A stretch of DNA of 64,000 nt, from contig NZ_NPDM01000002.1 of the NCBI RefSeq assembly GCF_002812085.1, positions 496,001-560,000 of the forward strand. Reading direction: 5' to 3'. Below the pieces are notes generated by a model that saw only the letters and a list, made by a program, of their open reading frames with translations, was not told the DNA's origin and ran no database searches. Numbering within the stretch: position 1 is the stretch's first letter; each line of letters opens with the position of its first letter. This stretch comes from Leptospira levettii. GTDB taxonomy: Bacteria; Spirochaetota; Leptospiria; Leptospirales; Leptospiraceae. The translations under genes and the position numbers were made by a program. Shown here piece by piece: positions 53,045 to 63,335 of the stretch.

Positions 53045-56000
53045 TTATTGTCTTAAAGAATGGTGGATTTGTACAAGCCTTGCTATTTCTGCCCCAATGA
53101 GATTTGGCATCGAATAAAAATTGTCAGCCGTGATCTGAAGTGAGTCGTGGAACACATGTTCTGCAATGTAACGAGAACCAAGTCCTACCCCTAAAAATAC
53201 ATAATTTTTCTCTTCGTTTTTCAGTACAGCTTCTTTCATTTTTCTCGTGTCAAAAGAAGCAAGTTCATCCTCTATGTAGGTCTTGGCACGTTGTCCTCGG
53301 AAGTCAGAAAGGATCACAATAATTTTGGTTTGGGCATCTGGCGAAAAGTAACGTTCACAATTGGAAAGGACTTGGAATTCAGGAATGCTATCTCCTTGCC
53401 AATTTTTGCAAAGAGCACTGAATACTTCCTCTTCCTTCTCAGGAGTGTAATCTTCTTCTGCTGATTTGAGATTAAAAATATCAACAGTGTCTTTTGAGTT
53501 TTTGATATCACAAAATGTATGAACACTTGTTTTGATATCATGTTCGTTTAGGATATGCAAACTCACAAGAAGGGCCGATAACATCGCAATCGAATACTCA
53601 AAGTTAAAGATCCTTCGGCATTTGGAAACGAGGAAGGTAACCTCTACTCCTTTCAGTTTTTCATCATTTTTTTCAATGGTGGTTTTATCAAAAATTTTGG
53701 TATCACCCCTTCCACTTTTGTAAGAGATGTACTTCCTTGCATCCACACGTGAGCCTTCGTTTTTGTACATGCGGTGGATGTCAATTTCTGGATCAAAGAG
53801 TTGTTCTAAGTTGAGTTCCACTTCTTCCAGTTCTTTTCCAAACACTGACTTAAATTCTTCGAGACCCACCATAATGGAATAATCCCATAGAAGACGTCGT
53901 TTTTTTAGGAATTGTTTGTAGAGTTCCTCGGTACGATACCCCCAAGCACCACCACCACCTTGTGGTTCGCCCTGGCCTTGGTTCCCTTGTGTGTCCTGAC
54001 CATACCAAGCATCAGGTCCTTCTTTCGTTCCACCACCCGTTTCGGGTGTATTGATTTCAATTCCGCGTCTCGTTTCTTCGCCAGAGTTTAATTTTTTAGC
54101 AACACCTGTTAGGGGATCCCGTTTGTGAAGTTCAGGATCCCACCAATTCTTTCGATTTAGCCCTGATTCAACGGTAAATGTTTTTTTTTTCTCTTCGATT
54201 TCCTCGAAGAGTGTTGAAACCAATTCCACACCAGAAAGAAAGCCCTCTAACAGGCGTTCTAACTCTTTTCGTTCCTTCGGATCGGCAATTTGGTTCGTGT
54301 AATAAATTTTTCCACCCCGAATCGCAATGTCTTTAACATCCGTTTGGTTGTAACGGTAAATATGGTTTTTCCATTTGAGAAGGTTTGCGATTCCAAATCG
54401 GTAAGGCATGAGGTTCGCCGAACCAATGGTGCGTTTTTCAGAAAGTTCTTTTGCCTTGAGGTGAAAACGAGCAAGAGACCTTGGTAACACACCTTCCGGT
54501 AAAAAGAATTCCAAAATTTCTTCCAGGACTTTTACATCTTCCAACTCAGGAAATAAAATGGGTGTAAAACGGTTACGGAAAGCACGAGAAATCGTTGTCA
54601 CAGACTTGGAAGCACGAAAGGACTTCATCCCAAATACCACAGAGGTTTCTGTCAGTTTGACGGGAAGGTATTCTCCAGACTCTGGTGGAAGAGTGAGTGA
54701 CCTTGCATCATCCGTTAACATATTCATTTTTTCAACAAGTTCCGCACCTGCAGATTCCAAACCTGAGATGAGGATGATGTGACCATTTCGGATAGCACGC
54801 GTAAGGGGGCCATCCACCCAAGTGACACTTTCGATGTTTCCCTCTTCTGTTGGTTTTAACGCACCTACGACATCAGAAGTATGCATCCCTTTGGATAACA
54901 TTACCGATTCAAGTTGAATCCCTGTGAGTTCTGTAAATAAAGGTAAAAATTCTTGTGGGTCCTGGTCTTCCCTGTATTCGATGAGGATGTTTTCTTTTGC
55001 TTGGATGGCGGTAAACACTTGGTCTAGGAAATGTAGGATTGGTTCTGGAGTTGGGTATTTGGAAAGTAGAGAGATGGTTTTTGTTTCGTCCCAAGTTTTA
55101 ATTTCTTTGTCATTCCAGAATATGGTTGAGCTTTGCACATAACCTTTGGTTGGCACTAGTTTTACAGAACCACCAAACTCTGACTCGATAAGTTCTCTTT
55201 GTTTTTCACGATCTTCTTTTTTACGAAATGGTTCTTCAAAGAGATACAATGCTTCGCGAACGGAAACCGTTTTGTCTTTGGTGCCAAATAACACCAAACG
55301 GTTACAATACTTTTGGAGAGTTCGTAAATTAAAATGGTATTTTTCTAAATCCCCTTTTCCGATTTCACCTGATTTGATTCGTTTTTCTGATTCGATACTG
55401 ATACGAATGATTTGTTTCAAAACCTCTTCCGATAACATGGGATAAAGTTTTTTTAAGATATAGAACATCTCATCCGGGGTATATGGATCTACATACACGA
55501 CTGCAAAATGTTTGGTGATATCAAAAGGCAAGGGTTTACGACCTTCAAATCCTTCACTTGGGTTTTGGGTTCCAATAAACCAAAATCCAGTTTTGCCTTT
55601 GACTCGTTCTCCACTCCCTTCGAGTAAGTCGAGGTAATTGGATTCATAGACCGAGGAAAATCGTTTGATGATGTTTGGTGCACAAAGATTCATCTCATCA
55701 GCCACAAAACTTAAACCCTCAGAGAGGGCATTTGTGAGTGGGCCATTCGACCAAGTGAAACCTTTTCCATCGAGAAGGATTCGATACGATCCAATCAAAT
55801 CTTCTGGGAGTGTGTCCTCGTTAAAACTGAACCGAAGGGTCGGTTGTTTCCGGAGGGAATTGATGTAATAGATTAAAGCGTTTTTTCCAACCCCAGCATC
55901 TCCTACAAGGAGGACAGGCATTCCTTCGAGCATGGGGTAGAGGATTTTTTGTAAGGTTTGTTTCACCGAGTCAGTTTCAACAAGGCTAGAAGGGAAAACG

Positions 56001-56062
56001 GGAAATTTTTCGGAGTGCGGGAGAACCGGCACTTTCACATCGGCGATGGTTACAAATTCCAT
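53045..56062 (-). CDS. large AAA ATPase with degenerate VWA domain (midasin/CobST-like)
   Basis: About 1005 residues from ATG 56062 (an in-frame TTG at 56101 is possible; neither has a well-spaced ribosome site). The first AAA module (about 40-300) has Walker [14 protein letters not shown], Walker [14 protein letters not shown] and [10 protein letters not shown] second AAA-like module (about 340-560) has GDEVG-free, weaker motifs ([13 protein letters not shown]). The C-terminal third is VWA-like but lacks the DxSx[17 protein letters not shown] in its place. MoxR/CobS-CobT-type systems act in metal chelation or complex assembly. Function not assigned. Confidence 0.65.
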   Translation of the reverse strand: MEFVTIADVKVPVLPHSEKFPVFPSSLVETDSVKQTLQKILYPMLEGMPVLLVGDAGVGKNALIYYINSLRKQPTLRFSFNEDTLPEDLIGSYRILLDGKGFTWSNGPLTNALSEGLSFVADEMNLCAPNIIKRFSSVYESNYLDLLEGSGERVKGKTGFWFIGTQNPSEGFEGRKPLPFDITKHFAVVYVDPYTPDEMFYILKKLYPMLSEEVLKQIIRISIESEKRIKSGEIGKGDLEKYHFNLRTLQKYCNRLVLFGTKDKTVSVREALYLFEEPFRKKEDREKQRELIESEFGGSVKLVPTKGYVQSSTIFWNDKEIKTWDETKTISLLSKYPTPEPILHFLDQVFTAIQAKENILIEYREDQDPQEFLPLFTELTGIQLESVMLSKGMHTSDVVGALKPTEEGNIESVTWVDGPLTRAIRNGHIILISGLESAGAELVEKMNMLTDDARSLTLPPESGEYLPVKLTETSVVFGMKSFRASKSVTTISRAFRNRFTPILFPELEDVKVLEEILEFFLPEGVLPRSLARFHLKAKELSEKRTIGSANLMPYRFGIANLLKWKNHIYRYNQTDVKDIAIRGGKIYYTNQIADPKERKELERLLEGFLSGVELVSTLFEEIEEKKKTFTVESGLNRKNWWDPELHKRDPLTGVAKKLNSGEETRRGIEINTPETGGGTKEGPDAWYGQDTQGNQGQGEPQGGGGAWGYRTEELYKQFLKKRRLLWDYSIMVGLEEFKSVFGKELEEVELNLEQLFDPEIDIHRMYKNEGSRVDARKYISYKSGRGDTKIFDKTTIEKNDEKLKGVEVTFLVSKCRRIFNFEYSIAMLSALLVSLHILNEHDIKTSVHTFCDIKNSKDTVDIFNLKSAEEDYTPEKEEEVFSALCKNWQGDSIPEFQVLSNCERYFSPDAQTKIIVILSDFRGQRAKTYIEDELASFDTRKMKEAVLKNEEKNYVFLGVGLGSRYIAEHVFHDSLQITADNFYSMPNLIGAEIARLVQIHHSLRQ

Positions 56063-56143
56063 ATCCTTCAGATTTCTACTCAATTCCAGGGTGTAAACCA
56101 AATTCTATTGACCCGTACCTCCCCAAAAAACCATGATGATTCC

Positions 56144-57241
56144 ATGGAATTTGCCAATAGAATGAATGGGATCGACTCCTCCCCCATCCGTAAAGCTTTC
56201 GAACTTGCAAGGAGCATCCAAAACCCGATCAATTTGAGTATCGGTCAGCCTCATTTTCCTTGTCCACCTAACATCATCGAAGCGATGAACAAAGCTGCCA
56301 TTGAAGGAAAAACTTCTTACACCCTCACAGCAGGAATTCCTGAATTAAAAACGGCGATGGCCGAAAAATATAGAATCCAAAACCATATCAAGTATGCCCA
56401 TGAAGATCGTATCCTTGTGACTGCTGGAATTTCTTCTGCACTCTTTTTAATCTTTAACGCGCTCGTCAACGAGGGAGATGAGTGCCTTGTGATCTCTCCT
56501 TATTTTTTAATGTATCCTGCCATGCTTAAATTTTACGGAGGAAAGGTTGTCCCTCTTTCGGAAGACTTCACACCAAACGATGTTGAGGCACTAAAAAACA
56601 GAAAATTCAAACTCATCATTTTTTCGAATCCTTCCAATCCAACAGGAAAGGTGTTATCCAAAGAACAACTCCGTGCTCTTGCCAATTTAGCGGAAACCAC
56701 GGGAGCCTACCTCATCAGCGATGAAATTTATGAACTCTTCGATTATGATGGGAAGTTTTTTTCAATTGGAAGTGAGTATGAAAAAACCATCACCCTTACT
56801 GGCTTTTCCAAAACGTATAATATGACAGGGCTTAGACTTGCAACCATCCTTGCCGAAGACAAAGTCATCAAGGCACTAACCACCTTACAACAGTATACCG
56901 TAGTGTGTGCCCCTTCCATCACACAGTGGGCCGGCATCGAAGCTTTAAAAACAGACATGACAACTTACATCCAAGATTACAAAGAAAAACGTGATTTTGT
57001 ATACGAATCCTTAAAAGACCATTACCCAATCCAAAGATCAGGGGGAGCCTTTTATTCCTTTTTCCAAGTGCCTTGTGACGATGAGGAATTCATCAAACGT
57101 GCTGTCAAAAAAGACTTAATCCTTGTTCCTGGTTTTATTTTCTGTGAATCCAAAAACTTTGTCAGACTGTCCTTTGCCACCGAATGGGAAACACTGAGAC
57201 GGGGAATGAAGGCATTACAAGAACTTTCGAAAGAAACATAA
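56144..57241 (+). CDS. class I/II aminotransferase (aspartate aminotransferase family)
   Basis: 365 residues from ATG 56144; earlier in-frame starts overlap the opposite-strand gene and give a non-family tail. PLP fold type I: INLSIGQPHFPCP, YTLTAGIPELKTAMA, FSNPSNPTGK, ISDEIYE, Schiff-base Lys in FSKTYNMTGLR and the C-terminal Arg in VRLSFA. Transfers an amino group from an amino acid to a 2-oxo acid; substrate not decidable by eye. Divergent from the AAA gene. Confidence 0.85.
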   Translation: MEFANRMNGIDSSPIRKAFELARSIQNPINLSIGQPHFPCPPNIIEAMNKAAIEGKTSYTLTAGIPELKTAMAEKYRIQNHIKYAHEDRILVTAGISSALFLIFNALVNEGDECLVISPYFLMYPAMLKFYGGKVVPLSEDFTPNDVEALKNRKFKLIIFSNPSNPTGKVLSKEQLRALANLAETTGAYLISDEIYELFDYDGKFFSIGSEYEKTITLTGFSKTYNMTGLRLATILAEDKVIKALTTLQQYTVVCAPSITQWAGIEALKTDMTTYIQDYKEKRDFVYESLKDHYPIQRSGGAFYSFFQVPCDDEEFIKRAVKKDLILVPGFIFCESKNFVRLSFATEWETLRRGMKALQELSKET

Positions 57242-57267
57242 GTCTTTCGATGATTTAGGTATGATTC

Positions 57268-58122
57268 GTGGATTTTTTTGAAGATACAAATTGGTTTTTC
57301 CTTTGGAAATTGTCCACATATACCATCTTGTTTTTGTTTGGTGGGGCACTTGCCAGTTTTTATGCTACACTTGCTGACCGAATTTTATATTACTGTTATG
57401 AAAAAGGTAGAAAAGAGTTCAAAGGGCTCAATCGTTGGCGGGTCATCTTCACAAAACCTAGCCACTGCCCCGAATGTAAAACTCCCATAACCAAACTCTA
57501 TTTGGTTCCTATTCTAGGATGGTTTTTAACGAAAGGAAAATGTACTCATTGCCATACAAAGGTTCCCAAACTCTACCCATTGTCTGAATTTTTATTTGGA
57601 ATCATTGCTGTGGTTGTGTATTCCATTTCTGATTCCCTATTTGGTACAATTTGCCTACTATTTTTATTGGGACACCTTCTCATTTCCATGATGACGGATG
57701 CAAAAAAATTATCCCTCGATTATGAAAACTTACCCTTCCTTTTGGGATTTGGTTTTTTATCCAATTCTCTTTTGTTTGGTGAATCCATTGGCCAAGAACA
57801 TTTGGTTGTGTACTTTGGTTTTTTGGTTTTTTATCTTGTCATCTATCTATTGTTCCGTGGGGGAACTGGCCTCGGGGATGTGCTCTTTTCACCAGTTTTT
57901 GCGACCCTTGCAGGGAATCCTTTTTGGATCGTTTATTTGAATACTTCTTATCTACTAGCAGTCATGTTTAGTTTATTCCTTCGAAAAAAAGGAGAACCCC
58001 TCAAAGGAATGAAGGTTCCCATGGGACTCTATTTTTCGATTGGACTCTTTTTTACTTTTTTTTGCAAACTCATCGTTCACAATTATGAATGGGAAGGATT
58101 TTCAGATTTATGGAACCAATAA
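57268..58122 (+). CDS. prepilin peptidase (type IV, A24)
   Basis: 284 residues from GTG 57268. Eight-helix-type membrane protein with the zinc-ribbon-like loop HCPECKTPI...KCTHCHTK, then catalytic Asp in MTDAKKLSLD and GGTGLGDVLF (GxGxxD). Cleaves and methylates type IV pilin-like pre-proteins at the inner membrane. It overlaps pdxH by 13 bases. Confidence 0.85.
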   Translation: MDFFEDTNWFFLWKLSTYTILFLFGGALASFYATLADRILYYCYEKGRKEFKGLNRWRVIFTKPSHCPECKTPITKLYLVPILGWFLTKGKCTHCHTKVPKLYPLSEFLFGIIAVVVYSISDSLFGTICLLFLLGHLLISMMTDAKKLSLDYENLPFLLGFGFLSNSLLFGESIGQEHLVVYFGFLVFYLVIYLLFRGGTGLGDVLFSPVFATLAGNPFWIVYLNTSYLLAVMFSLFLRKKGEPLKGMKVPMGLYFSIGLFFTFFCKLIVHNYEWEGFSDLWNQ

Positions 58123-58757
58123 ATGATCTCGCACATATGCGCCAATCTTACCAACGTTCTGTTCTTTCAGAAAACACAGCAGGAACTGATCCTCTGACAC
58201 TGTTTTCCCTTTGGTTTTCTGAAGCAAAAGAAGAGGGAGAACCAGAACCTAATGCAATGAGTTTAGCCACGGTAAACAAAGAAGGACAACCAAGCGTACG
58301 GATTGTACTCCTCAAAGGTCTTATCCGTAACGAATTTCAATTTTTCACGAACTACCATTCTGATAAAGGGAAAAACATCAGTGAAAACAATCGAGTGGCA
58401 TTAAATTTTTTTTGGCCCAAACTCGAAAGGCAAATCCGGATTGAAGGGATTGCCAGTCAAATTCCGAAAGAAGAATCAGAACGTTATTTTGCAGTTCGCC
58501 CTAGAGAATCCCAAATTGGAGCTCATACATCAAACCAAAGTTCTGTGGTGCCATCTAGAGATTATTTAGAAGAAAAGTTTGTCTCACTTTCCAAACAATG
58601 GGAAGGAAAGGAAATTCCGATGCCTGAGTATTGGGGTGGATATTCTGTATCCCCTACCAAAATCGAATTTTGGCAAGGAAGAGTTGGGAGATTACACGAT
58701 CGGATTTTATTTGTAAAACAAAACGACAATTGGGAAAAAACAAGGCTCTCTCCATAA
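58110..58757 (+). CDS. pdxH: pyridoxamine 5'-phosphate oxidase
   Basis: 215 residues from ATG 58110, the start at which the family begins (NDLAHMRQSY). FMN and PLP sites: PSVRIVLLKGL, FTNYHSDKGKNISEN, SRYF-type ESERYFAVRPRESQIGAHTS and FWQGRVGRLHDRILF. It makes the vitamin B6 cofactor. Confidence 0.9.
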   Translation: MEPINDLAHMRQSYQRSVLSENTAGTDPLTLFSLWFSEAKEEGEPEPNAMSLATVNKEGQPSVRIVLLKGLIRNEFQFFTNYHSDKGKNISENNRVALNFFWPKLERQIRIEGIASQIPKEESERYFAVRPRESQIGAHTSNQSSVVPSRDYLEEKFVSLSKQWEGKEIPMPEYWGGYSVSPTKIEFWQGRVGRLHDRILFVKQNDNWEKTRLSP

Positions 58758-58780
58758 GGAAAAGGGCCTTATCATCAATT

Positions 58781-59989
58781 TCAACCGTGAAGGTTTAAGA
58801 GATGTCCTAATTTCGTTTTTTTAGTCTGTAAATAACGAGAATTTTCTTCCACAGGGTCAATTTCAATTGGTACCCTTTCTGTTACGTGCAAATTGTATCC
58901 TTCAAGTCCCACAATCTTACGAGGGTTATTCGTGATGAGTTTCATCTGTTTTACCCCGATATCTCGGAGGATTTGTGCTCCAATTCCATATTCCCTAAGG
59001 TCAGGAGCAAATCCTAATTTTTCATTGGCTTCGACTGTATCGAGGCCTCCCTCTTGTAAGGAATATGCTTTGAGTTTATTGATGATGCCAATCCCACGGC
59101 CTTCTTGTCTCATATAAAGTAAGACACCTGTTCCTTCTTTTTCAATCATTCGAAGGGCATTATGAAGTTGAGGACCACAATCACAACGTTGCGAAGAAAA
59201 AATATCTCCCGTCAAACACTCGCTATGTACTCGAACAAGCACTGGTTTATTTGGATCGATTTCACCCTTAACAAGTGCCATATGAATTTTATCATCAATT
59301 TGAGTGGAATATGCTTTGATTTTAAAATCACCAAATTCTGTGGGAAGGTTTGCTTCCACTTCTAAGTGAATGAGTTTTTCTTTATGACGACGGTATCGAA
59401 TCAGGTCTTCAATGGTATAAATATTCAGACCATGTGTTTTGGCAAATTTTTCCAAATCGGGAATTCTTGCCATCGATCCATCATCATTCATAATTTCACA
59501 AATAACACCACTTGGATAAAGACCAGCTAACTTAGACAAGTCGACTGCAGCCTCTGTATGACCAGCTCTACGTAATACACCACCGGTCACAGCCTGTAAG
59601 GGAAATAAATGTCCAGGGCGCATCAAATCATCAGGTTTAGTTTTTGGATCTAGTAAGACTTCAACTGTTTTTGCTCGATCATGTGCAGAGATTCCTGTTG
59701 TTGTTCCCTGTTTGGCATCAACAGAAACAGTAAAGGCAGTTCCATGTTTGTCACCGAGAGATAGATCATCGACCATTTTGCCAAGACCCAGGCTCTGTAA
59801 CCTTTCTCTCTCCATTGGGACACAAATGAGTCCCCGTCCATGGGTCGCCATAAAGTTGATTTTGTCTTTGTCTGCAAATTGGGATGCACAGACCAAATCT
59901 CCTTCATTTTCCCTGTCTTCAGAGTCGACGAGGATGATCATTTTGCCTTGGCGGATTTCTTCGATTGCTTCTTCGATCGGACGTATCAT
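58781..59989 (-). CDS. ribBA: bifunctional DHBP synthase / GTP cyclohydrolase II
   Basis: 402 residues. RibB part (1-205): [40 protein letters not shown] RPGHLFPL and GHTEAAVDL. RibA part (about 210-400): [13 protein letters not shown], zinc Cys in [22 protein letters not shown]. Supplies both starting reactions of riboflavin synthesis. It is separate from ribD-ribE (60485-62386), same strand, with the STAS gene between them. Confidence 0.93.
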   Translation of the reverse strand: MIRPIEEAIEEIRQGKMIILVDSEDRENEGDLVCASQFADKDKINFMATHGRGLICVPMERERLQSLGLGKMVDDLSLGDKHGTAFTVSVDAKQGTTTGISAHDRAKTVEVLLDPKTKPDDLMRPGHLFPLQAVTGGVLRRAGHTEAAVDLSKLAGLYPSGVICEIMNDDGSMARIPDLEKFAKTHGLNIYTIEDLIRYRRHKEKLIHLEVEANLPTEFGDFKIKAYSTQIDDKIHMALVKGEIDPNKPVLVRVHSECLTGDIFSSQRCDCGPQLHNALRMIEKEGTGVLLYMRQEGRGIGIINKLKAYSLQEGGLDTVEANEKLGFAPDLREYGIGAQILRDIGVKQMKLITNNPRKIVGLEGYNLHVTERVPIEIDPVEENSRYLQTKKTKLGHLLNLHG

Positions 59990-60107
59990 GGGGAAAGGCC
60001 TCTATATACTAAAACTCTGAAAGCCGTTCCGAATTAAAGAAGATTCCCAAAGAAATTCATTGATTTTTCCTATTTCTTTTGTCTAAATGTTTCGATCGGA
60101 GGGAGCT

Positions 60108-60488
60108 TTGGAGCTAAAATTAAACACCACAGGGAAGATCAAAACGATAGAAATCGCAGGTAAGTTTGATATTGAGTCAACAGAAGAATTTGAATCGATT
60201 TTTAACAAACTCATCGAATCCAGTCCCAGTCTTGTTTCGATTGAAATGAGCCGACTTGATTACATTGACTCTTCTGGAATTGGATCTCTCATCAAAAGTC
60301 TCAATTCCTTAAAAAACAAAAAAGGAAAACTCCTCCTCGTTGGAATGAAACCCATGATCCAAAATGTTTTCAAACTGGCAAAACTAGATATGTTTTTTGA
60401 AATTCTTAGTACTTCTGATTTTCAAACGAGATACGTCGATGGGGATTCGGATGATTCTGACATCGACGATTTATTAAAAAGAAATTAA
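60108..60488 (+). CDS. STAS-domain anti-sigma factor antagonist
   Basis: 126 residues from TTG 60108, preceded by GGAGGGA; an in-frame ATG at 60087 is less likely. STAS: LKLNTTGKIKTIEIAGKFDI, EMSRLDYIDSSGIGSLIKSL with phosphorylatable Ser and KLLLVGMKPMIQNVF. An acidic tail follows. Partner-switching with SpoIIE-type phosphatases such as that at 40973 is plausible. Between ribBA and ribE on the opposite strand. Confidence 0.88.
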   Translation: MELKLNTTGKIKTIEIAGKFDIESTEEFESIFNKLIESSPSLVSIEMSRLDYIDSSGIGSLIKSLNSLKNKKGKLLLVGMKPMIQNVFKLAKLDMFFEILSTSDFQTRYVDGDSDDSDIDDLLKRN

Positions 60489-61102
60489 TTTCCTTCCGAT
60501 TCCCCTCTTTTTGCCAAATAGTTTTCGATGTATTTGGCAAGAACATCCACTTCCACGTTGAGTTTTCCATCCACTTTCCAAAACTTAGCATTTGTTTTTT
60601 GCATGGTCTCTGGAATGAGGATGAGTTGGATTTTGCCATCTACTACATCTACAACAGTTAAGCTGATTCCATCTAATGTGACAGACCCTTTTTTCACAAA
60701 AAAACGGAGAAGGTCTTTCGGGATTTCCACCCAAAACTCTTCCACTTCATTTTCAATTTGTTTTCGACTGGTAATTTTTGCGACTCCATCGACATGACCT
60801 TGGACCATATGACCACCAAACCGTTGTCCCATGGCCATAGCTCGTTCCAGATTGACAACAGACCCTTCCCCTAATCTCGATAAGTTGGTAAGTTCCAAAG
60901 ATTTAAATGAAGCATAAAATTGAAAAATATTTCCCAAATTAGAAAATTTGGTAACCGTCATACAGGCACCATTGATTGCAATGGAATCACCTAATTTTAG
61001 ATCGGGATTTTCCCATTCTGTAACAACTGTAAATTGAATCCCTGAATCAATGGGTTCAATTTGGATGACTTTTCCAAGAGTTTCAACAAGGCCTGTAAAC
61101 AT
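60485..61102 (-). CDS. ribE: riboflavin synthase
   Basis: 205 residues, two similar lumazine-binding domains: MFTGLVETLG, INGACMTVT, GGHMVQGHVDG and then VTLDGISLTVV. It makes riboflavin from two lumazine molecules. It follows ribD by three bases and overlaps the end of the STAS gene by four. Confidence 0.92.
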   Translation of the reverse strand: MFTGLVETLGKVIQIEPIDSGIQFTVVTEWENPDLKLGDSIAINGACMTVTKFSNLGNIFQFYASFKSLELTNLSRLGEGSVVNLERAMAMGQRFGGHMVQGHVDGVAKITSRKQIENEVEEFWVEIPKDLLRFFVKKGSVTLDGISLTVVDVVDGKIQLILIPETMQKTNAKFWKVDGKLNVEVDVLAKYIENYLAKRGESEGN

Positions 61103-61105
61103 AGT

Positions 61106-62386
61106 TTAAATTCTCCTTTTTAGTTTCCGAATGAAAATAGAATTGGAACCAATCGAAAATTCAGAATGAATTGGTTCATTATGGTACAAAAACGGAATTC
61201 CATCGGGAATTGATTTTTCCATATTTCGTATCTCCAAAATACAATCTTCATCGGTAAGTTCATTCTCTAAAAAATTCGGGAAAAAACTTCCTGCCTCACA
61301 TAACACAGTATTAATGCCAATTTTACCCAATGTTTGTAAAAACAAATTCCCATCGGATTTATTGATTGGAAATACAGGATGGAGAGAAAGGGTTTCGATT
61401 TTTGTTTTGATGGGATCTGGTAAAACATGACTCACACCAAACTCAGTATTCAGTAGGAAAAAAAGACAAAGTTTTTTTCCATACCGTTCGGTAAGTTCTT
61501 CTTGTTTTTTCCAAAACGATTCATTGGGAAGGGTTTTCGAGTCCAACACAAAGACACGGTAGGGTTGGTATTTTTCTTCTTCTAATTGGTGAGTCGCAAC
61601 AGATTCTTTCCCCCACTGTGTGAGTGCAGAAAACAAATTCGTAGCAGCGTCAAAAAAAGGAATCAGACTTGTGATACGTTTGGGAATTCCAACCTTCTCA
61701 ATCATAGAGTCAGTGATCCGAAAGTGTAACGATGGTTCGTCAATTTTGGTTGTATTGGGACCTACAGCCACAGCATCAAATTTCCCACGTAACATTTGCA
61801 AATATAAGTCTGAGTCTTCGCCACTGATTCTTTCTTTTTGATAATCAGAACTCGTATAATTACCTTCTTTCGAAGTGGCAACTTTGATCCATACCCATGG
61901 AGATCCAGTTTTCATTCGTTTGAGAAACCCTTGTAAAAATGGTAAGGACGTATTCGCAAGAACAGGATCCAATCGAACTTGTATTCCCTTTTTTTGATAA
62001 GAAGACCAATCTCCAGATGTTATGAGTGGATTTGGGTCCTTCCATCCCAGAAGTAATTCTTTGGGTTGGTATTCTAACACCAAATCTCGACAAGGTGGTG
62101 TTTTACCAAAATGAGTACAAGGTTCTAGACTAACTGATAGAATGGAATCAGAAAGAATTAAATTTGGTTTGGTTAAGGATCGGGTATGTTTCTTTTCAAA
62201 GAGTGAGAAAAGTTCTCGTTCCGCGTGGTTTCCACCAAATTCTTTGGTATGTGCTTTTTCTAACACATCCCCCTTTCCATTGGTAAGAACTGCTGAGACA
62301 GGGGGGTTTCCACCCGTTTTGCCCATGCCAAGAAACCCGAGTAAGGAATGTAGAGAATAAAGTTCCTTCTTTTTCCCTACATCCAT
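61106..62386 (-). CDS. ribD: riboflavin biosynthesis deaminase-reductase
   Basis: 426 residues. The deaminase part has zinc motif GGNHAERE and SLEPCTHFGKTPPC. The reductase part (about 145-426) is divergent: DGKTA-like DYQKERISGEDSDLYLQMLRGKFDAVAVGPNTTKIDEPSL, and LCEAGSFF. It acts after GTP cyclohydrolase II. First gene of the ribD-ribE pair. Confidence 0.82.
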   Translation of the reverse strand: MDVGKKKELYSLHSLLGFLGMGKTGGNPPVSAVLTNGKGDVLEKAHTKEFGGNHAERELFSLFEKKHTRSLTKPNLILSDSILSVSLEPCTHFGKTPPCRDLVLEYQPKELLLGWKDPNPLITSGDWSSYQKKGIQVRLDPVLANTSLPFLQGFLKRMKTGSPWVWIKVATSKEGNYTSSDYQKERISGEDSDLYLQMLRGKFDAVAVGPNTTKIDEPSLHFRITDSMIEKVGIPKRITSLIPFFDAATNLFSALTQWGKESVATHQLEEEKYQPYRVFVLDSKTLPNESFWKKQEELTERYGKKLCLFFLLNTEFGVSHVLPDPIKTKIETLSLHPVFPINKSDGNLFLQTLGKIGINTVLCEAGSFFPNFLENELTDEDCILEIRNMEKSIPDGIPFLYHNEPIHSEFSIGSNSIFIRKLKRRI

Positions 62387-62396
62387 CTAATTTGGG

Positions 62397-63335
62397 TTAA
62401 GCGAATTTTTTCTTCCTGAGCCTGTCATAAATCTCAGAAATAGGTGCTGCAATGTAAATTGAGGAATAAGTTCCAACAATTACACCAAATAATAATACAA
62501 ACGCAAAGTCATATAATTCTGCTGCTCCACCAACGATAATAGCCACAACAGAAATCATTGTTGTAAACGATGTATTGATGGTTCTACCAAGTGTTTGCGC
62601 AATGGAAACATTGATTATATTGGAAAGAGCTAAATTATCTTTTCCATGTGCATTCTCACGAATCCTATCAAACACCACAATTTTATCATTAATGGAGTAC
62701 CCAAGTAACGTAAGAAGTGCTGCAATGATTGGTACACTTGGTTTGATTTGCAAAAATCCAATAAGCGCAAGTGTCATCAAAATATCATGAACAAGTGCGA
62801 TAGCCGATGCAAGGGCAAATTTAAACTGCGATCGTATGCTCAAATACAATAGAATGATAGCAAGTGTCGTTAAGAGTAAGGTGATTCCAACTTCTGTTAA
62901 TTCACCACCCACTACGGCACCCACTTGGTCAGCAGAAAGAACTTTTTCTTTGGGAAGGTTAAACTCAAAACGTAAAAGTTGAACAAATCTGTCAATCGCT
63001 GACGTAGAAGATTCTCTTTTGTCTTCTGGGATTTCTTTGTAAAGGGTCTCGATGGTAGGAAGTGATCCTAGACCAATATCTAATTGGTAAATATTCTTTT
63101 CCTTTTCGAGTAAAATCACAACTGCTTCAATTTGTTTGGATTGGAAATAGGTTTCAAGATCCGTTCTTGTTTTGTCTTTCGGTAGTTCTACAACTGTTCG
63201 AAGTCCCCCATTAAAATCGAGGGAGTGAGCAAACCCACCGTATTTCGAAAATGTCACAACAAAACCGAATACAATTGCTAAAAAAGAAAGACTAAGAGTG
63301 AAGTATTTGTACTTCGTGAAATTGATATTACGCAT
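62397..63335 (-). CDS. secF: protein-export membrane protein SecF
   Basis: 312 residues from ATG 63335, which has GAGGG six bases upstream. Six transmembrane helices; LDFNGGLRTVVELP and LGYSINDKIVVFDRIREN. With SecD it uses the proton gradient to help Sec-dependent export. It overlaps secD by eight bases. Confidence 0.92.
   Translation of the reverse strand: MRNINFTKYKYFTLSLSFLAIVFGFVVTFSKYGGFAHSLDFNGGLRTVVELPKDKTRTDLETYFQSKQIEAVVILLEKEKNIYQLDIGLGSLPTIETLYKEIPEDKRESSTSAIDRFVQLLRFEFNLPKEKVLSADQVGAVVGGELTEVGITLLLTTLAIILLYLSIRSQFKFALASAIALVHDILMTLALIGFLQIKPSVPIIAALLTLLGYSINDKIVVFDRIRENAHGKDNLALSNIINVSIAQTLGRTINTSFTTMISVVAIIVGGAAELYDFAFVLLFGVIVGTYSSIYIAAPISEIYDRLRKKKFA

Noticed and set aside
59990..60107. 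FMN riboswitch before ribBA
   Set aside because: The short leader between ribBA and the STAS gene has no RFN-type conserved boxes visible.
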